Part shown: piece after piece, positions 12,506 through 24,202 of the stretch | Numbering within the stretch: position 1 is the stretch's first letter | Layout: each line of letters opens with the position of its first letter | From: Protopterus annectens | Lineage: Eukaryota > Chordata > Ceratodontiformes > Protopteridae | Length of the DNA: 64,000 bases | Direction of reading: 5' to 3' | Assembly: GCF_019279795.1 (NCBI RefSeq) | Contig: NC_056731.1 | Location: 865,817,571-865,881,570 of the forward strand | The notes under the pieces: model-generated | Seen by the model: the letters and a program-made list of their open reading frames with translations, nothing else | Told to the model about the DNA's origin: nothing | Databases searched by the model: none | Position numbers and translations under genes: made by a program

Positions 12506-15302
12506 TTAGTTTACTGTGCCTGTGTCTAGTAGTGACACAGAGATGACCCCTGGGGTAAACCTACGATCTCCCATCCACTCATCAAGATTTCTCTTGAAGA
12601 GAGTCTGTGAGGGGCTCTGCCTAACATAAACTGGGATTCTGTTCCAGAGTATGGGAAGCCTCCGAGTTATGAATCTGTCCCTCCAGCATGTCCTATTCAT
12701 ATTTGTGCTGAGGTTTAAATCTTTAGCTCTTGTGGTTCTGATGGATTTGGATTTTTTGAGGTGGAGCATGTCCATCAGTTCCTGGTTGGATATGGCCTTG
12801 TACGTCAGGCACAGATCACCTCTGAGTAGGCGGTATGCTACTGAATAGAGCTGGAGTTTCTTTAGTCTGGCAGCATATGACATATGTTTGAGACCTTTGA
12901 TCCTCTTGGTGAGGTACTTCTGGGGTCTCTCCAGCTGTTGCAAGTGCCGGGTGAGGTACATACCAAATGGGGCATTGTACTCCATCATGGGCCTGATAAG
13001 GGAGGAGTACAGGGGCACAATGACCTCCTTTGATCTGGATGTGAATCCCTTTATGATAAGGTGGGCAAGGTAGAAAGTCTTTCTAACCACTTTGGCAATG
13101 TGGGTGTCAAATGAGAGGTCACTATCGACGGGTCCCCAGGTCTCTGATTACTTTTTCTGTACTTGGTGGGTTACCGCCTATGTGATAATTTGTGGGCACT
13201 TTGTTTTTCCCAAAGGGGATGACTATACATTTTTTGGCATTCAGTTTAAGGCCATGACTCCGGCACCAGTTGTCCATTTCAGTTAGGCCTTTCTGTAGGA
13301 TATATGTGTCAGCTGGGGTATCGACTATGGCGCCTAGTTTGCAGTCATCTGCGAACTTTGTCAGCCACAACCCTCCCATGTTTGCTTTCACATCTGAAAA
13401 ATAAATGCCGAACAAGAGGGGTCCCAGGGCAGAGCCCTGTGGGACACCACTTGTCACTGGCTTTGAGTCTGACATGGCTCCAGCGATTTTGACTTTATGG
13501 GTTCTATCCTTTAGCCAGTTTGCCACCCATCTTGTGACATATGGATTTACATTTAAGCTGTTGAGCTTGTCTATGATGCCAGAGTGGGATATTGTGTCGA
13601 AAGCTTTAGCCAAGTCCAGGTAGGCTGTATGGACTGCTTTGCCCTCGTCAATGGCTCTAGTGACTGTTTCGAAAAAGTCAACCAGGTTTAAAAGGCAGGA
13701 TCTGCCTTTTACAAAGCCGAACTGGGTGGGATCAAGTGTCTGTAAGTCCCCAATGTCTCTGTTTATTAGTTCCATAATGATTCTTTCCATAGCTTTGCAG
13801 ACCAGGCTGGTTAAGCTTATGGGGCGGTAGTTACCAGGGTCAGTAGAGGTGCCTCCTTTGTGGAGTGGGACTACTGTTGCTGTATGCCAGTTTTCAGGTA
13901 CGTATCCTGTAGTAAGGCTAAGGTTAAATAGCATTTTTATGTGTGGGTTTAGCTCCTCTTGGAGTTCACGTAGCACGCAACCCGGGATACCGTCGGGTCC
14001 CATTGATGCTGTGTTTTTAGCTTTGCTGAGGGCGGTTCTCACCTGGACATCTGAGATGACAGGGAGGTTACAGTCAGCTGGGATAAGTATTTTTTCTTTT
14101 GGGGGTGAGGGAGGGGAGAAATTTGCACTGAACCTGTCTGCCAGAATGTTGGCAATATCTGTGGGTTCAGTGTATTTTATGTCATTGTGAGCTAACTCTG
14201 AACATATCTGAGGGTTTGCGCCTAGGTTTCTAACATAGCTGAAGAAGGCCTTGTGGTTATCTTTAGTGTCCATAGCGATTTTTCTCTCAAAGTTGGCCTT
14301 GGATGTTTTTATGAGAGAACGTAGCTTTCTACTAGTGCTGATCAGAGATGCCTTCTCTTTATGGGATTTTGCTCTGTCGTGCAGTAGCTTCCTTCTTTTG
14401 TTATACAATTTGTTTATGGCTGGGGTCCACCAGACAGGACGCCTGCCCTTGGTGGAGAGGGTCTTGGTTTTATTTGGGATTGCATGATCCATGCATTCTT
14501 GGAGATATCCGTAGAAAGCATTTGTGAAGGATTCTGCATTGTGGGATGTGGTTTCCACTGTCCCAGTGGGCTTAAAGGATACCATCTCAGTTTTAAGAAG
14601 TGTAAAGTTGGCTTTTGAGAAGTTTTTCACTGTAGTCTTTTGTGTTGGGGGTGGAGGTGGGATATGTATATCCAGGGTGATTAGTTTGTGGTCAGACCTC
14701 ACTAGTGATGGGTATACTTCCAGTGTGGAGCACTTTGTCCCCATGTTTGTGATGATCAGGTCTAGTATATTATCTCCCCTTGTGGGAGAGGTGACTAGCT
14801 GTTCCATTGCGTTTGAATTTATGAATTCCAGGAACCTTTGGGCTAGGGTGTTTGGGCTAGAATAATGCACCCAGTCTATGTTAGAGTAGTTGAAGCCTCC
14901 CAATATTATGGTGTTTGGTGAGACATTCATATCCTCCAATGTCTTCAGGAAGGCTGAGTGGGGTTCCTGAGATTGGGAGGATGGTCTGTAACGTGCTACC
15001 AGTTGTATAGCAGTTTTGCCTACGGTTAGTTGCACCTGGATGGTCTCTGATGCTGCATGTGTTGCCACTAACCTGGAGGTGTGGGTGTCCTTGATGAATA
15101 TGGACACTCCCCCTCCCTTTTTGGTTTGGCCCGAGTTTTGGGGCCGAAAAGCATGATACGAGGTATAGCCTGGTAGCGCTGGGGTGCTCTCAGGAGCCTT
15201 GAACCAGGTTTCAGTTGCTGCACAGACATCTATGTCCTCCATACTGAGGAGTGCTTCGAGAGCCTGCATCTTGAGATTTAGACTTCTGGCATTGAGCAGC
15301 AT
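12506..15302 (-). pseudogene. CR1 ORF2: AP-type endonuclease and reverse transcriptase
   Basis: The 726-aa frame (15302-13122) starts at MLLNARSLN, close to the usual start of the endonuclease. Endonuclease motifs are ATETW, ILGGFNYSNIDW, DLIITN and SDHKLI. The usual GDFN is GGFN here, which loses a conserved aspartate. RT motifs follow: PLHKGG, NYRPISLTS, FDTISH, SGVPQGSALGPLLF and the catalytic FADD at about residue 665. A frameshift near 13100 moves the rest into 13090-12506 (194 aa), which includes the C-terminal motifs RPMMEYNAPFG and LPILWNRIP. ORF2 performs target-primed reverse transcription. The start codon may lie slightly upstream. Confidence 0.9.
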
Positions 15303-15331
15303 TACCCTTAATTTTTTTCCATTTTTGTTTT

Positions 15332-16304
15332 CTAAGGAGGTGGTTTTGTCTTTTGAGCCTTACCTAAAAAAGGCACTATGGGGGAGGCAAGAGCCTTAGC
15401 CAATATCCGGAAGCCCAGTGGAGACAGATGCAAGCCGTCCCTTGCGAAGCAGCGTGGCTTGTCCAGCATGTCATCCCAAGCAGACAGACATTGGATCCCC
15501 CTAGAATGACACCAGTATTTGAGCCAATTATTAAAGCTGGTCATCTTGTCTTTGTATTGTGGCATCATTCTTGGTGAGGGCAAGATGCTGCTCAGGGTCA
15601 GGGTCATACCAGCCTGGGCTACATAATCGGGGAGCTCCTCTGTGTCTTTTCATGTAGTCCAGGGAGGTACGTCTCAGGTCATTCACGCCGGCATGGACAA
15701 TGACGGAGTCATATTTGTACTTGCTTTGGAGTGACCTGAGTGCGTGTGTTATGTGGCGGATCCTAGCTCCCGATAAGCAGCTCACCGTTACCCTCTCCTT
15801 GTTCAGCATGGTAAGCGGAACGTCAGTGTGTCTGACTATAGAGTCACCTATTACTAGTGTATCGGGCATGGTGTTTGGCCTTAAGGGCTGTGATTGTTTG
15901 ACGCACTGATTTATTGAAGTATGTGATGCATGTGTTATGTTTTGAGGTGGCGGATTTTTGGGTGTCTGCTTTAGGAGCCTCTGTTGTTTTGGTAAGTTTT
16001 TTGTTAGAGCCTCCGAGTATGTCTTTGTGTTTTTATGTGTTTGGTTTGCAGTTGTGGTAGGTCTATTTGGGACTGGGTTTGGTGAGTGTATGGTTACCTT
16101 CTCCTCCTGTCTGGTCTTGCCAGTCCTGAGTTGAGAGAGTTCAGCCTCCAGTTTGGCTATATAGTTGCATCTCTCACATGTATTTGTGTTTGTTGGGAGG
16201 AGGAGAGGGTTGTCTGTGTACATGAGACAATTGTAGCATTGTCTCAAGATTCCCAGATTAACCAGCTGAACCGGAGAGGATGCCAGCAATCTACCACTCG
16301 ACAT
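15332..16304 (-). pseudogene. CR1 ORF1 with zinc-finger-like N terminus and SGNH esterase domain
   Basis: The first frame (16304-15531, 257 aa) has C-x2-C pairs (CYNC and CERC) and a short helical stretch, a basic Pro/Asn/Thr-rich linker, then esterase blocks VIGDSIVRH (Gly-Asp-Ser) and VHAGVNDLR (GxND type). The frame then breaks at about 15600. The second frame (15607-15332) supplies the last block, ARDGLHLSPLG, with the catalytic Asp-x2-His. CR1 ORF1 proteins with such an esterase are known. They are thought to bind RNA, and the esterase role is unclear. One frameshift separates the catalytic serine from the Asp/His, so this copy cannot make the full enzyme. Confidence 0.85.
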
Positions 16305-16488
16305 GCTAGAATATTATAAGGGAGTGCTGTGCCTTTAAGGGTAGTGGGTACTCACAGGGAAGGTAGGTGGATGTAATGCTTACTTTAGTTAGCGAGTGCT
16401 TATTTAGAAGAGAGCTTTTGAGAACAAGTGCTAGGCTTATAATAAAGCGATTAGGCTAGGTTATTATAAGAGTAGAGCTTTCTTAAGG

Positions 16489-17730
16489 TATTGTTATACC
16501 TAGAAGTTTAGTGGTTAGGTCTGGAGATATAATGGTACCGTTATTGGATAGGACTGAGAAGTTAATTGGTCTGGACTTGCGGGTGGGTGTAAAGAGCAAT
16601 AGTTTTGTCTTTTTGGGGTTCAGGAGGAGGCAGCGTTGTAAAAACCAGTTTTCTACAGCAGTAAACATTCTCTGGGTTAAGGACTATAGTTCAGATGAAG
16701 ATTTAGCTGAGAAGATGATTGTAGAATCATCTGCATATTGAATACAGGTAGCTTGAGTAATTGATAGATGAAGGTCATTTATATAGATTGAGAATAGGAG
16801 GGGACCAAGAATTGAACCCTGAGGGACTCCTAGTGTAACGGGGAGATGTAAAGATAGGTTATTGTCCCAAAGCACCGCTTGTTGTCTGTTAAGGTACGAT
16901 TGGAACCATTGGATAACCAGTGAATCTAGTGAAAGAGATCTTAGTACAGCTATAAGTAAATGATGGTTGACCATGTCAAAAGCTTTGGAAAGGTCAAGTG
17001 CTGAGGAGAGGGTGTTGTTATTTTTGTTATGATTGATACTGTCAGAGAAGGATAGAAGAGCAGTGGTAGTACTATGAAATGGTCTGAAGCCATGTTGGCA
17101 ATTTGCAAGTAGATTATTTTGCAGTAAGTGATCAAGTAGTTGTTTATGGATACATCTTTCCATTATTTTAGATAAAGGAGAAAGTAATGCTATTGGACGG
17201 TAGTTGGAGTATTCGTTAGAATTGCCACCTTTGTGTAGGGGGATGATGTGTGAGATTTTCCAGATGGTAGGAATATTTCCCTCTTGTAAGGTTCTATTTA
17301 TCAAGATTGATATTGGGTAGACTATAGCTTTGGCAGCTTTTTGGAGATATTCTGCTGGTAGGTTATCGGCTGATGGGGTTGATGGTTTAAGTTTTTGAAG
17401 AAGATTACAGATAAGGTGAGTTGGGACTGGTTGCCAGAGGAATATAGGGATTGAATTTGTTACAGAATTTGGGTGACTAGAATTCTGAGTTATTTGATTG
17501 GCCAGTGATTGGATGGCCTCTGTGAAGAAGGTATTAAAGGCATTTGCTGTTTGTTTGGGATTTTTGGGGTTGGCTCCTGTAGGGGGTGGTGTGGTGGAGT
17601 GACCAGGGTGAAGAAGTTTGTTAATACTGGCCCAGAACTTTTGTGGATTACTTTGGTTTGTTTGCTGGAGATGACAGTAAAAGTTTTTTTTGTCCAAGAG
17701 AATGGCTTTTTTTGTTATTTTTCGTTATTT
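16489..17730 (-). mobile_element. L2-type LINE, RT part (upstream of the nested CR1)
   Basis: The minus-strand RT frame 17697-16684 (337 aa) has PLHKGGNSNEYSNYRPIAL, HGFRPFHSTTTALL, LDLSKAFDMVNHHLL, LGVPQGSILGPLLF and the catalytic YADD. It continues in 16668-16489 with NPKKTKLLLF and KLLGITI. It is 5'-truncated near 17730, so the endonuclease is missing. It differs clearly from the CR1 nested inside it. The rest of ORF2 lies at 12394-11778. Confidence 0.88.
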
Positions 17731-18399
17731 TTAGTCTTCACTTAAGAAGGTGTTCAAGTGTATTGTTTATATAAAAAATGTGAGAATTTGTCACTGTTAA
17801 GATTTAAGCAGTTATGGTAAACAACTGATCCTGCGACACTGAACTACATTTTATTAACAGCATGGAAGTACATGAGTATGTTGTGTATATGATGCCTACA
17901 TGGTCCATTTTGTGTGCCCACTTTTGTGTTTTGCTGCCTTGCATATGAAGCACGTTATGCTTGAAAGAATAATAGCACACACAGAAGCATGTCAGCACCA
18001 GGTCAGTGCATTAATGACTCCCATGTAATGAATTTTTTATCTGACATAACCAAACAGCCCAGGAAAAGAGGTCTGACTTGCTTTTGCTAATTGAAAACCT
18101 TGTTCTGCTTCCTTAAATGCACTCAGTTCTTTCATTTATGTAGTAACAAAATGGGTAACTTCTATAGGCCTTCTGTCATTATAATAAAGTGTCAGTGGAC
18201 TAGCTTTGTGTAAAAACACCCTCCCGCAACATCTCACATTTGTCTTTCTTAAAATAAAATGTTTGTTTTGTATGTACATTTAAACATTTTATATATGTGA
18301 GTGTGATGCCTGAATCTAGCCATAAACACTTAAAAAGTAAAAAGTCATGGGCATTCAGAATCTATGTAGCTGAAACACTGGCATGACCTTAGTCATTTG
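17731..18399. other. Unassigned AT-rich stretch
   Basis: I see no gene, domain or repeat structure. It separates the L2-type LINE from DIRS copy B. Confidence 0.4.
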
Positions 18400-18799
18400 A
18401 GTAATATCCCACAGGCCTTCGCTACAGGAGATTTAAGGTATTACACAGTGACAACTCTAGCTTGGCCAGGTCTTTTTTGCAGATGTCCTTCCATATCACT
18501 GTTGCAGTATTCTTTACACAAGGGATCTCTTGCTAAGGATACCCCAACTACCAAAGCCTTTAGATCTTATAGATGTCATATGTCACATGTATGCTTCCTG
18601 TGTGTAAGGCATAGGCATAAAAGTTACATACAAATGCAAGCACTGAGAAATTCTTTGCCTCCAGTCCTAATGCCATTATCATACGTCAGTTTGAATGGCC
18701 GCCTGCTGTGCTGGTTACCATCCCATCTTCAGAGAACTGCCCCATTGGAGTTTCTTCTCTACCTTTTTTCATTATTGTACTGTACTTGGGTTCATGTCA

Positions 18800-20440
18800 T
18801 CCATAAGGGAAAATGTCAGTGTGGGAGGCAGATTCCCCATAAAGACCATTATGACCAGTGGTTTTTTTTTTCCTGCTTAAGCGCTTCCCACAACCATTCG
18901 CAGTGTTCCATCTGTCAAGCATTTGTCACCAAGACCCTGTGTAGTCTCTTGTCTTCCATATATACTTGAGAACCAACGACTCAAGCTGTTGGCTCAGGGT
19001 GCTGTGGCAGAATCCTCCCATCTTGACAGTCAGCCATCTGCTAAGAAGGGGGGGGCCTAGGCATGATCCAGTTTCTGTGCAGCCTCCCTTGGATGTTTGT
19101 CTAGAAGCTAGTGAAAGCCCTGAAGATTGTCCAGTGCTTAACTTGTGGATTCCTGTGCGGTGACCCGCTTGGAGGTGGGCATGGATCCGAATTCTAACAC
19201 GTCCTTGGAGGCTTTTCCAATGTTTTATTCTGGACGTTGGGGGGAACCTCTGCTGATTATTTTTGAGGGAGATTCCTCAGATTTTAATGAGGCAAGAGAT
19301 TCCTACTATGATTATCGAATCCTGCCAAGGGTCTGAACCACAAAGTCCTTCAGGCAGATGTCCTCCTTAGAAAAAAACAAAAACTGAACATATTACCCCC
19401 ATTGTTTAAACATCCCCAGTGTGAATGGCAAGCTTTTACTATGGGTCTGTTTAATGCTTTGATGGCCTTGAAACCTCCTCTAGGGGTATCAGTTCCTGTT
19501 CCTCCCTGGTCTTACACTCCTGTTAAGAGACCTAGGGATTTGGATTCCTCAGTTGAGGAATTGGACTCTGGGGAGGAACTCCTCTCAAATTCCTTCCCCT
19601 CTAGACTATGGTTCAGAAGAGGGTTCTTTGAGCCTAGATTCCTCCTTGGAAGAATTAGCCTTTAGAGATACTATTGCTGGTATGATGGAGTACTTCAAAT
19701 GGGATTGCTCCCAAGTTTTTGACATTCAAATAAGGTATTATGAGCTTTTACAAATGGAGTCTCCTAAGCTTTCAGCTGTTCCTCCTATTTTAGCAGCCCT
19801 CTGGGACACCTTTTCTGCTGCCTCTGTGGCTCCTGATTCTCAGCCCTTGACTCTTAAGAAAGCTGATGGGTTCTACAAGGTGCCCTAGGATTGCAAATTT
19901 TTGTATAAGTGCCCTTCTTCTGGTTTCAGTTTCGTCTGATAAGACTTCTAAGCTTTCGTCATCTACTAAGCTCCTTCCTTCAGATTAGGACAGTTGAGCT
20001 ATGGAACGGTTGGGTAAAAGTGTATACTGCTGCCACCTTGTCTTTTAAAGCTATTAATTATCAGACCCACAAGACCAGGTATGTTTTAGTTTTCTTTCTC
20101 AGGTAGGTTTGGCGGTCTTTCACCTTCCTGATTCTGATGGGAAGGATTCGGCTGTTTCCCTGCTTGGGCCACTTCTCAGGTTGCCCGACACTCCATAAAG
20201 ATACAGCTGATGCCTCTGGTTCTGTGATGAGGTGTTATTCTTTGCTACTTCTGCAGGCTTTACCTGATGATATTAAAACCAAGGTTTTGGATGCCACTCT
20301 AGAAAACAAAAATCTTTTTGGGACAACCGCTGCTGACTTGTTTAAGTTCGTACAGCATAAGGGTAAGGCCTTGCAGGAACTCAAAACATATATTTGTCTC
20401 TCCTATCCCAAAATTCCAGAGGAATTATCCCTCTAAGTCC
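18800..20440 (+). pseudogene. DIRS gag remnant (copy B)
   Basis: Begins with a cysteine/histidine cluster (CQCGRQIPHKDHYDQ, CSICQAFV; 18810-18940) that lines up with the gag zinc-like region of copies A and C. Later blocks match copy A gag in order: MEYFKWDCSQVF (about 19690), LWDTFSAAS (about 19800), AERLGK-like, and LPDDIKTKVLDATLENKNLFG (about 20255). At least four frame changes occur. Gag is the presumed packaging protein of DIRS. Confidence 0.7.
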
Positions 20441-20559
20441 CCCTTTGTAGACAGACTCGTTTACCTCCCAAGGGTAAGAAAGAGTCTAGGCATATTCCCC
20501 CTGCTAAAACCACTTAAGATTCCTTCGTCTCAGAAGCCTTCTTTTCAGGACAAGCCTGT

Positions 20560-21530
20560 TTACATTTGGCCTCCATTTCCCCTCGGCCAGGTCCCCCTGT
20601 CTCTCCACCTTTCTGTGTCCTTTCCATATTGGCATCAGATCACCTCAGAACTCCTGGGTGTGGTCTGTCATTTATCAGGGGTATTTCATGGTTTGGAAAT
20701 CCCCCCCCCCCTTTTCTATTATTCCATAACCTCTTCTGGAACACCTTCCTCATTTCCCAGAGGTTTTGTAGTCCTTTTTGGATTAGGGCACTGTTCACCC
20801 TGTTCCACCCTCCCAAGTGGGAAGAGGGTTTTACTCCAGAATGTTTTTGGGTCCTTGGAAGGAGGGTACCTGGAGACCATTTCTCAGTCTTTCTCTGCTC
20901 AACACTTTCTCAAGGTCCCTTCTTTCTGGGTGTTGCGTCTTCAGACCGTGTTTCCTCTTTTTTCCCCGATCTTCTTTGTTTCTCTGGACCAAAAGAATGC
21001 ATACATTAAATTCTCCACTTAAACTCTGTTCAGGAAATGTTTACATTTTTGTGTTTCATCCTTTTATTTTCAGTTCTCTTCTTTGCCCTTTGGCCTTTCT
21101 ACTGCCCGAAAGGTAGTCACCAAATGCCTTGCTCCTGTCTTTGCTTTTTACAGGGTTCAGGGGATATAGATTTTCCCCTATCTGGACTACCTGCTTATTC
21201 AGGCTCCTTCTCCCACTAGTCTGTTGCAGAATCTCCACCTAACCACTTGTCTTTTGCAAAATCTAGGGTTCACCATAAATTTCAAAAAATCTATTCTGAT
21301 GCTCTCTCAGGATCATATTTTTCTAGGGTGTAGACTGCAGACTATTCCCATTTTGGTGTCTCTTCCTGCTCCCAAAGTTTTGCCTCTGAAAGCCTTTTCT
21401 CATTCTTTCCTTCCTCTGTCCTTTCTTGCAGCCAGGGAATTTCTCAGGGTTTTGGGATTTATGACCTCCGCTATTCCCATGCTTCCTCTCTACAGGCTCC
21501 ACATGAGGAAGCTACAGTGGTACCTTTAGA
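20560..21530 (+). pseudogene. DIRS reverse transcriptase remnant (copy B)
   Basis: RT motifs are scattered over three frames: GFYSRMFLGPWK (about 20825), the palm region around 20900-21130, a polymerase box at 21179-21190 reading YLDY instead of YLDD, and the thumb motif HMRKLQWYL ending at 21529. The loss of the second catalytic aspartate, together with the stops, shows it is inactive. Confidence 0.75.
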
Positions 21531-21739
21531 TCAGCATAGCTTCAACATTGCCAGCCTCTGGAGTCCCCTGTTACTTTGCTTCCTTTTCTCAAACTCGAGC
21601 TTCAATGGTAGATTTGCCAACCCTCTGTCTCAATCTGGGCCTTCCCTTTCAAGCTTCAGTTCACTCTCAGGAACTGTTCAACGAGGCCTCAGACTTGGTT
21701 TGGAGGCATCTTGTGGCTCTTTAAAGGTCCAAGGTCTCT

Positions 21740-22330
21740 GACTTCCTCATCAGAGTTCAGATAACAACGTAAAAGAGATGAGAGCTCTGCTTTTGGCTGT
21801 GCAAGCTTTTCATTCCCTTTTTCACCATGCCCCCCATAGTCTTCATAGACAGTGCCACTGTAATGTGGTATATCAAGGGGGGGAGGTAACGAAGTCCTAT
21901 CTCCTTTGCAGATTACCTCTTCAGGCATAGGACCTAGCTCTCGGGTATCAAATGACTCTTCAGGTGGTTTATGGTCCTTCAGAGCACAATCTAGTGGCAG
22001 ACTCCTTGTGCAGGTTTAGAACACAGGCTCACAAATGGTTGCTTCACAGAGATATGTTTCTGCACACAGTCCATTGGTGGGGTATTCCTCAGGTAGATCT
22101 TTTTGCCTCCCCTCTGAATAGACCATTTCTTCCTTCATGTTCAAGAGTACCAAATTTTCTTACTTGGAAGGTGGATATCCTTTCTCTTCTTGGGTAGGAA
22201 TGTTTCTGTATGTCCCCGTTTCTTCTCTTACCATGGGTTGTGCACAAGATCAGGCAGGACTCTCTCAAAATCTGGCTGGTAATTCCATTTTGGTCCAGAC
22301 AGCATTGGCTCCACTTCCTCTATCACTTGG
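21740..22330 (+). pseudogene. DIRS RNase H and methyltransferase-like remnant (copy B)
   Basis: RNase H blocks: EMRALLLAVQAF (about 21775), DSATVMWYIK (about 21850) and EHNLVADSLCRF (about 21985). They are followed by WGIPQVDLFASPLNR (about 22080), the start of the methyltransferase-like domain seen in DIRS elements between RNase H and recombinase. Frame changes separate the blocks. Confidence 0.7.
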
Positions 22331-22479
22331 CCAGGGGCAGTCACCACAAGTTGCGTCACCAAGTGGATTTTCTCACTCAAGACAAGGGATCTTGTATCCA
22401 TCCTCATCTGTCCACTGTTCAAATTACACTGTGGGTGATGGTTTTGATTTCTTTTAGGCACCTCTTTTCTGAGGACATG

Positions 22480-23320
22480 TCTCGGGTTCTGCAGGAGTCC
22501 AGGAAACCCACTACCAGAAAGTCATACATGTCCAAATGGCAACAATTTTCTGTCTAGTGCCTGTCTCACCATTAGGATTCCCTATTAGTGGGGGGTCCCC
22601 TCTGGTTCTCTCGTGTGTGATCTGCATCATGCTGGGTTGGTATATTCAGTTAAAGTTCACCTTTCATCAATTTCTGCTAGTCTGTCCTTGACTCCTCCTT
22701 TGGCCTCTCTGTTTGAGGTATAGCAATTTCCTAAAGACGTTTTTCAAGTCAGACCTCCCAGTAAGCCTATTCCTCCTTCTTGGGACCTCAGTTTTGTACT
22801 TGAAAAATTGACTGAGGCTCCTTTTGAGCCTGCTTGTTCAGTTTCTTTGTAACATTGTACTTGGAATACTGTTCTTCTGTTGTCTCTTACTTCAGTCAAG
22901 GCAGTGTGAGGCTGTCTTGGCTATTCCTCCATTTTTAGTTTTTCACAGAGAAACGGTCTCTTTGAACTAATCCTTTTTTTATGCCCAGGCTAGTTAATGA
23001 GTTATCCCTTAATTAGTTTATTCATCTTCCTTCTTTTTTTTCTCCAGTCTGCTAATTGGAAGGTTCTTCATACATTGGATTTGCATAGATGACTCTGGTA
23101 TTATTTGAAAAAAAACAGACAATTTGCAAATCTTAGCAGCTTTTTGTTTCTTTTCATCCTAAGACTTTTCTTTTGACTATTTCCAAACAAACCATCTCAT
23201 CCTGGATTTCTAAGTCCATGTCTTTTCTTATTCTTTTCATGGAAAATGTCTTTTATCATCTGTAAAGGCACATTCTACTAGGGTGGTTGCCTCCTCTGGT
23301 GCCTTCTTCAAGGGTTTAGA
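22480..23320 (+). pseudogene. DIRS tyrosine recombinase remnant (copy B)
   Basis: Starts with the conserved ESRKPTTRKSYMSKW (about 22497) that opens the recombinase in these DIRS copies. It ends with SKQTISSWISKSM (about 23185) and a box II-like AHSTRVVASS (about 23270), which carries the His/Arg of the active site. The region with the catalytic tyrosine is missing because copy E sequence starts immediately after. There are many stops. Confidence 0.7.
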
Positions 23321-23675
23321 CATACTTCCTCAACTCAAGGCAGTGGGCTCCCATTGTTAGTTTACTTCCTTGCCCTTTAGATTGGGTACTGCACCCCGTG
23401 TATTTACAAATTACCAGGTTCCAGCTTTTTTCATTACAGAACCAAAGGGCTTCACATTTACCCTTACCTGAAGACTGCACCTTCCAGGCAGTATCCTAGG
23501 AGGATGTAGGGGAGGACTTTGCAGTTCAGCATGAATTGTTTTCAAAATCTGGAGTTTATTCTACATCCCCCCAAGTCAAGTCTCATGCCTTCCAAACTAG
23601 TGATATTCCTAGGGGTCTCTTTGGACTCCAAAAAAACACAGGGCCTACCTCCCTCAGGTCAAAGTGGAAAACCTT
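23321..23675 (+). pseudogene. DIRS RT fragment, left part of copy E
   Basis: Broken frames give an RT palm stretch (SLPFRLGTAPRVFT, about 23365) and a thumb-side stretch (PPKSSLMPSKLVIFLGVSLD, about 23565-23625, in a second frame). The matching downstream RT thumb (HMKKLKWYL, about 31445) lies beyond DIRS copy C, so copy C appears to have inserted here. Confidence 0.7.
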
Positions 23676-23870
23676 AACAATGCATTTGATGATGTCCTTT
23701 TCATTCTTCCTCGCCAATGGGTTTGGATGTGATCCTTGGATCTGATTTTGCCGCATTCAGTAGACTTCAGATCCAGTTCTTGAGCTCCTCCATCTACCCA
23801 TAATGCTCAATTCTATCACCAGCACCTCAGATCTTGTTTGCCACCATCATGGCTAGATGTAGGTTCTGCT
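23676..23870. repeat. DIRS left terminal repeat (copy C)
   Basis: Matches the reverse complement of about 31150-31344, including CCAATGGGTTTGGAT, GATCTGA and CAGTAGACTTCAGAT/ACAGACCTCAGAT. The outermost 20-30 bases are diverged, so the exact start is uncertain by a few tens of bases. Confidence 0.65.
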
Positions 23871-24202
23871 CTCAAGCATAGTAAGCAGCTGTTTTCTTAC
23901 AATTTTTACAGTTGTACTTTATTTTCCTAAAATTTGTATTTTCTTTTTGTCCAATTCCTCCCTCTAGAGCTTTTCTCTGGAGTTAGGATTTCTTCTGTCT
24001 TTTCTGTTAACCTCTGCTCAGCTTCAGTAGTCTTAATACCATTGTTGGTACCTTCCTTTCCTTACCTTTATAGGCATTCATTGATTTACCATAGTTGGTA
24101 TTTCCTTTTCCTCCTTCATTTCTTAAAACTTGTTTGTCGTTTAAAGAAAAAAACAAAACAAAACTGTGATTTAATTTCTTGTGCCATGTTTTTTCCTTGA
24201 TC

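Larger units (their letters stand above)
12395..16488 (-). mobile_element. Nearly full-length CR1-type LINE inserted in an L2-type LINE
   Basis: About 4.1 kb on the minus strand: 5' UTR (16305-16488), ORF1 with esterase domain, ORF2 with endonuclease and RT, a 3' UTR, and a tail of two 8-base units (ACTATGAA) at 12395-12410. It is flanked by the 4-base sequence TATT on both sides (12391-12394 and 16489-16492). Removing it joins the two halves of the outer LINE in frame. Coding breaks are few (one frameshift in each ORF and one catalytic change), so it is younger than most repeats here. Confidence 0.9.
18400..23320 (+). mobile_element. Decayed DIRS-type retrotransposon, copy B
   Basis: Plus-strand gag, RT, RNase H/methyltransferase-like and recombinase remnants follow one another in DIRS order. 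The left end is uncertain (about 18400). The right end stops in the recombinase box II region (AHSTRVVASSGAFFKG at about 23270-23317) and runs directly into the RT of DIRS copy E, so its 3' end and terminal repeat are missing. There are many stops and frame changes. Confidence 0.75.

Noticed and set aside
13092..16319. Plus-strand open frames overlapping the CR1
   Set aside because: They are antisense shadows of the minus-strand CR1 ORF1 and ORF2 and show no domain of their own.
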